Below are positions 51,691 through 53,170 of a stretch of DNA of 53,170 nucleotides, in pieces. This DNA comes from Rhodoferax sp. OV413 (lineage in GTDB: Bacteria > Pseudomonadota > Gammaproteobacteria > Burkholderiales > Burkholderiaceae_C). The stretch covers positions 1 through 53,170 of the forward strand of contig CAMAWD010000039.1 in the NCBI GenBank assembly GCA_945861785.1. The letters run 5' to 3'. Numbering within the stretch: position 1 is the stretch's first letter; each line of letters opens with the position of its first letter. The notes under the pieces are model-generated. The model did no database searches. It was not told the origin of the DNA and saw only the letters and a program-made list of their open reading frames with translations. Made by a program: the position numbers and the translations under genes.

Positions 51691-51977
51691 GCGCCACCAA
51701 ATCTAGTTCCAAGTAGATCCTGGAACGACCAAGGCCCCAAGTAAATCAACGACTTGGGGCTTTTTTCATGTCCGCATAGGACCGGGTAAGTCCACACACA
51801 TCCGGCTCCTGACCGGGTGACATACCGGGCAACTGCACCCATTCGGCCCTATGTGGCAGAAAGTTACCCGGTCATGGCGGCAACTGACATCCTCGCAGAC
51901 AAGACCATTCGCGCGACCCTCAAAGCGGCGGTTCAGGCAGGCAAACCGCGCAAGATCAGCGACGGCGGGGGGTTGGT
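51686..51977 (+). repeat. Direct repeat DR-2: second tRNA-end/integrase-start block
   Basis: This second copy of 44295-44586 has about 98% identity by eye. It starts with GTGAAGCGCCACCA, where the first nine bases also serve as the IS91 codons Val-Lys-Arg. It contains a terminator (51732-51766) and ends after GGGGGTTGGT, joined to the IS91 C-terminal part. Only the last 16 bp of the tRNA are included, so there is no second tRNA gene. Confidence 0.9.
51874..51977 (+). pseudogene. Integrase N-terminal fragment in DR-2
   Basis: This is the first 34 codons of the P4-type integrase (ATDILADKTIRATLKAAVQA, then GKPRKISDGGGL), nearly identical to 44483-44586, with His/Gln-type point differences. The frame then passes into IS91 sequence (VPNAPLRAVVTAMAQ). 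Confidence 0.88.
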
Positions 51978-52290
51978 ACCGAACGCACCGCTCAGAGCTG
52001 TGGTGACGGCCATGGCGCAGTCGGGGCCGGCCCAGGTCGCGGTCGGGCAAAGCGGGCGCACTACCTGTGGGCGGTGCTGATCGCGCGCATCTGCGAGGTT
52101 CTTCCGCTGGTGTGCCCCTGGTGTGGCGGCAACATGCGCATCCTTGCGTTCATCACCGAGGGGGTGCAGATCAGGCGGATCCTGGAGCACATCGGTGTGG
52201 ACGCCCTGGCGCCGCCCATCGCCCCGGCGCGCGGGTCGCCGCGTTGGGACGAGTGTGACGCACAGGGTGCAGATGGCCTGGTAAGCGCAG
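51978..52290 (+). pseudogene. IS91-family transposase, C-terminal fragment
   Basis: PNAPLRAVVTAMAQSGPAQV, then in another frame LIARICEVLPLVCPWCGGNM, RILAFITEGVQIRRILEHIG and PPIAPARGSPRWDECDAQG, matches the C-terminal zinc-ribbon end of the IS91 transposase. Together with 50702-51690 it would make one gene lacking about 65 residues, which are replaced by DR-2. At least one further frameshift lies near 52060. Confidence 0.8.
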
Positions 52291-52411
52291 CATCAGGACC
52301 AGGTGAAGCCCAGTGGTCGGCCCATTGGTCGTGGCGGCGCAGGCAGCGCGCGGGTTTTGAGGGTGGCTGCAGGGACGATATCTGGGCTCGGGTGGTTGGA
52401 TTTCCTATCCC

Positions 52412-52549
52412 CGTTATTCCAGTTGAAGTGAAACTGGATGACTGGCGTCTGTCCCTTGGGCGCCCAGGTGCGCACACGGGTAGGTCGCTCGCTGATGCCC
52501 GACTCGTCCACGAAGACGATCAGTCGGCCCTCTCGCTGGGCTTTTTTTT
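52412..52549 (-). pseudogene. IS630-family transposase fragment
   Basis: The minus-strand frame reads KKAQREGRLIVFVDESGISE, then RPTRVRTWAPKGQTPVIQFH, including the first catalytic Asp (VFVDES) of the IS630 DDE domain. It is lost at both ends after about 45 residues. From 52291 to 52411 I see nothing identifiable. Confidence 0.78.
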
Positions 52550-52663
52550 AGGCTCTGTCACCTAATCGTGTTGGTGGCCAAGATGCGGCGGGACCATGCG
52601 CGCATCAGCCGAACGTACCACCTCTAGCGCCATGTTGTAGTCACCAATGGACGCTATGTCGCC

Positions 52664-52795
52664 AATCGCAGTCATTGCTAGTTACAGTGATTATTATTAA
52701 CGACATTGCGGGCGCTGGACTCGTCTTGACTGCTATCGAATATAGTGAGAAAATGACCGTAATCGCAGTCCTTGTACGTGACAAGAACTGTGATT
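52664..52795. promoter_or_regulatory. Two operator-like dyads upstream of the XRE gene
   Basis: Dyad 1: AATCGCAGT (52664-52672) faces ACAGTGATT (52684-52692). Dyad 2: AATCGCAGTCCTTGT (52761-52775) faces ACAAGAACTGTGATT (52781-52795), 13 of 15 matching with a 5-bp spacer. The shared AATCGCAGT half-site suggests one regulator, plausibly the XRE protein just downstream. Confidence 0.6.
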
Positions 52796-52879
52796 GCAGA
52801 CGCAGCTATCTGCGCCACGCCACAGCCCAGCCGGTTACTGCCGACTTGCAGTAACGGGTTCCACTTTTACGGGAAATCA

Positions 52880-53170
52880 ATGAAGTATGACGAATCACTC
52901 CGCACACCTGAAGTCCGCATGAAAGAGGCAGAACAGATTGGCGCCCAGCTCCGCACACTGCGCATTGCGCGCGGCATAACCCAGAGTGATGCGGCAGCGC
53001 GTGCAGGCGTTTCTCGGTCCACCGCGGTACTGCTGGAGCAGGGGAACGAAAGCCGCACGCTCTCGCAGGTCCTACGGTACTTGCACGCCCTGGAGCCTGA
53101 GCTTACCTTGGCTGGCTTGCTGACAGGCAAGTCAGCTGCTGTACGTGTATTCAATGAGACTCCCCGCGTC
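52880..53170 (+). CDS. XRE-family regulator (HipB-like), 3' partial
   Basis: The frame is open from the ATG at 52880 to the window end (97 codons, no stop). A Cro/C1 helix-turn-helix (IGAQLRTLRIARGITQSDAA, then ARAGVSRSTAVLLEQG) is followed by LRYLHALEPELTLAGLL. The long pre-HTH segment and the LEPELTL ending resemble HipB-like antitoxins placed before hipA. A kinase gene may therefore lie beyond the window (inference). Confidence 0.78.
   Translation, partial: MKYDESLRTPEVRMKEAEQIGAQLRTLRIARGITQSDAAARAGVSRSTAVLLEQGNESRTLSQVLRYLHALEPELTLAGLLTGKSAAVRVFNETPRV

Noticed and set aside
51686-51699. Second tRNA gene at DR-2
   Set aside because: Only the last 16 or so bases of the tRNA are present and the upstream sequence is IS91 coding sequence. 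No cloverleaf can form.

Overview
The window looks like a piece of a betaproteobacterial chromosome, most likely Burkholderiales/Comamonadaceae of the Rhodoferax-Polaromonas kind. This rests on gene families and order, not on a database search. The order ychF, MOSC protein, UbiH-type monooxygenase, dsbC, M61 peptidase, enoyl-CoA hydratases, tRNA-Met fits that family. So do the fliEFGHIJ order and the poly-glycine lipoprotein.

Layout. (1) 1-7.1 kb holds surface or flagellin glycan-modification genes: a TPR/GT41 O-GlcNAc-transferase-like protein, a sugar aminotransferase, an FkbM methyltransferase, a very AT-rich NeuD/PglD-like acetyltransferase and PhyH-like oxygenase pair, plus dead IS1380 and WbqC genes. 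(2) 7.1-18.9 kb is a crowded, decaying island of toxin-antitoxin and abortive-infection-like modules: DUF6036-type nucleotidyltransferases, an AAA ATPase fragment, an AbiEi-like regulator, hipBA, an MntA-HepT fusion, vapBC, fic, an AbiEii-like fragment and higBA. Copies of an unrecognised composite repeat separate several of them. I call its parts R1 (about 400 bp), an array of 16-bp iterons, and R2 (about 240 bp). (3) 18.9-28 kb holds a sigma54-dependent regulator behind a near-perfect sigma54 promoter, then fliE-F-G-H-I-J (MS ring, rotor switch and export ATPase) and a coupled unknown gene. (4) 28-34.3 kb holds a lipoprotein, an alpha-carbonic anhydrase on a membrane-anchored stalk, two anchored unknown proteins, a K+ channel-like protein with two voltage-sensor domains and one pore, and a methyltransferase. 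(5) 34.3-36.5 kb is a second, smaller toxin-antitoxin patch. (6) 36.5-44.3 kb is GC-rich housekeeping DNA ending at tRNA-Met(CAT).

(7) From 44.3 kb a decayed island starts at the 3' end of the tRNA. It carries a P4-type integrase with an internal deletion, IS91, ISKra4 and IS630 remnants, a flavoprotein tail, a TauE/SafE transporter, a PIN toxin pair and higBA scraps. A 292-bp segment (tRNA 3' end, terminator and integrase start) is repeated 7,391 bp downstream, where it interrupts an IS91 transposase. The window ends inside an XRE regulator with its own operator dyads.

The best candidates for something undescribed are the R1-iteron-R2 element that tiles the toxin-antitoxin island, the double-voltage-sensor channel next to a stalked carbonic anhydrase, and the tRNA-end/IS91 recombination product.
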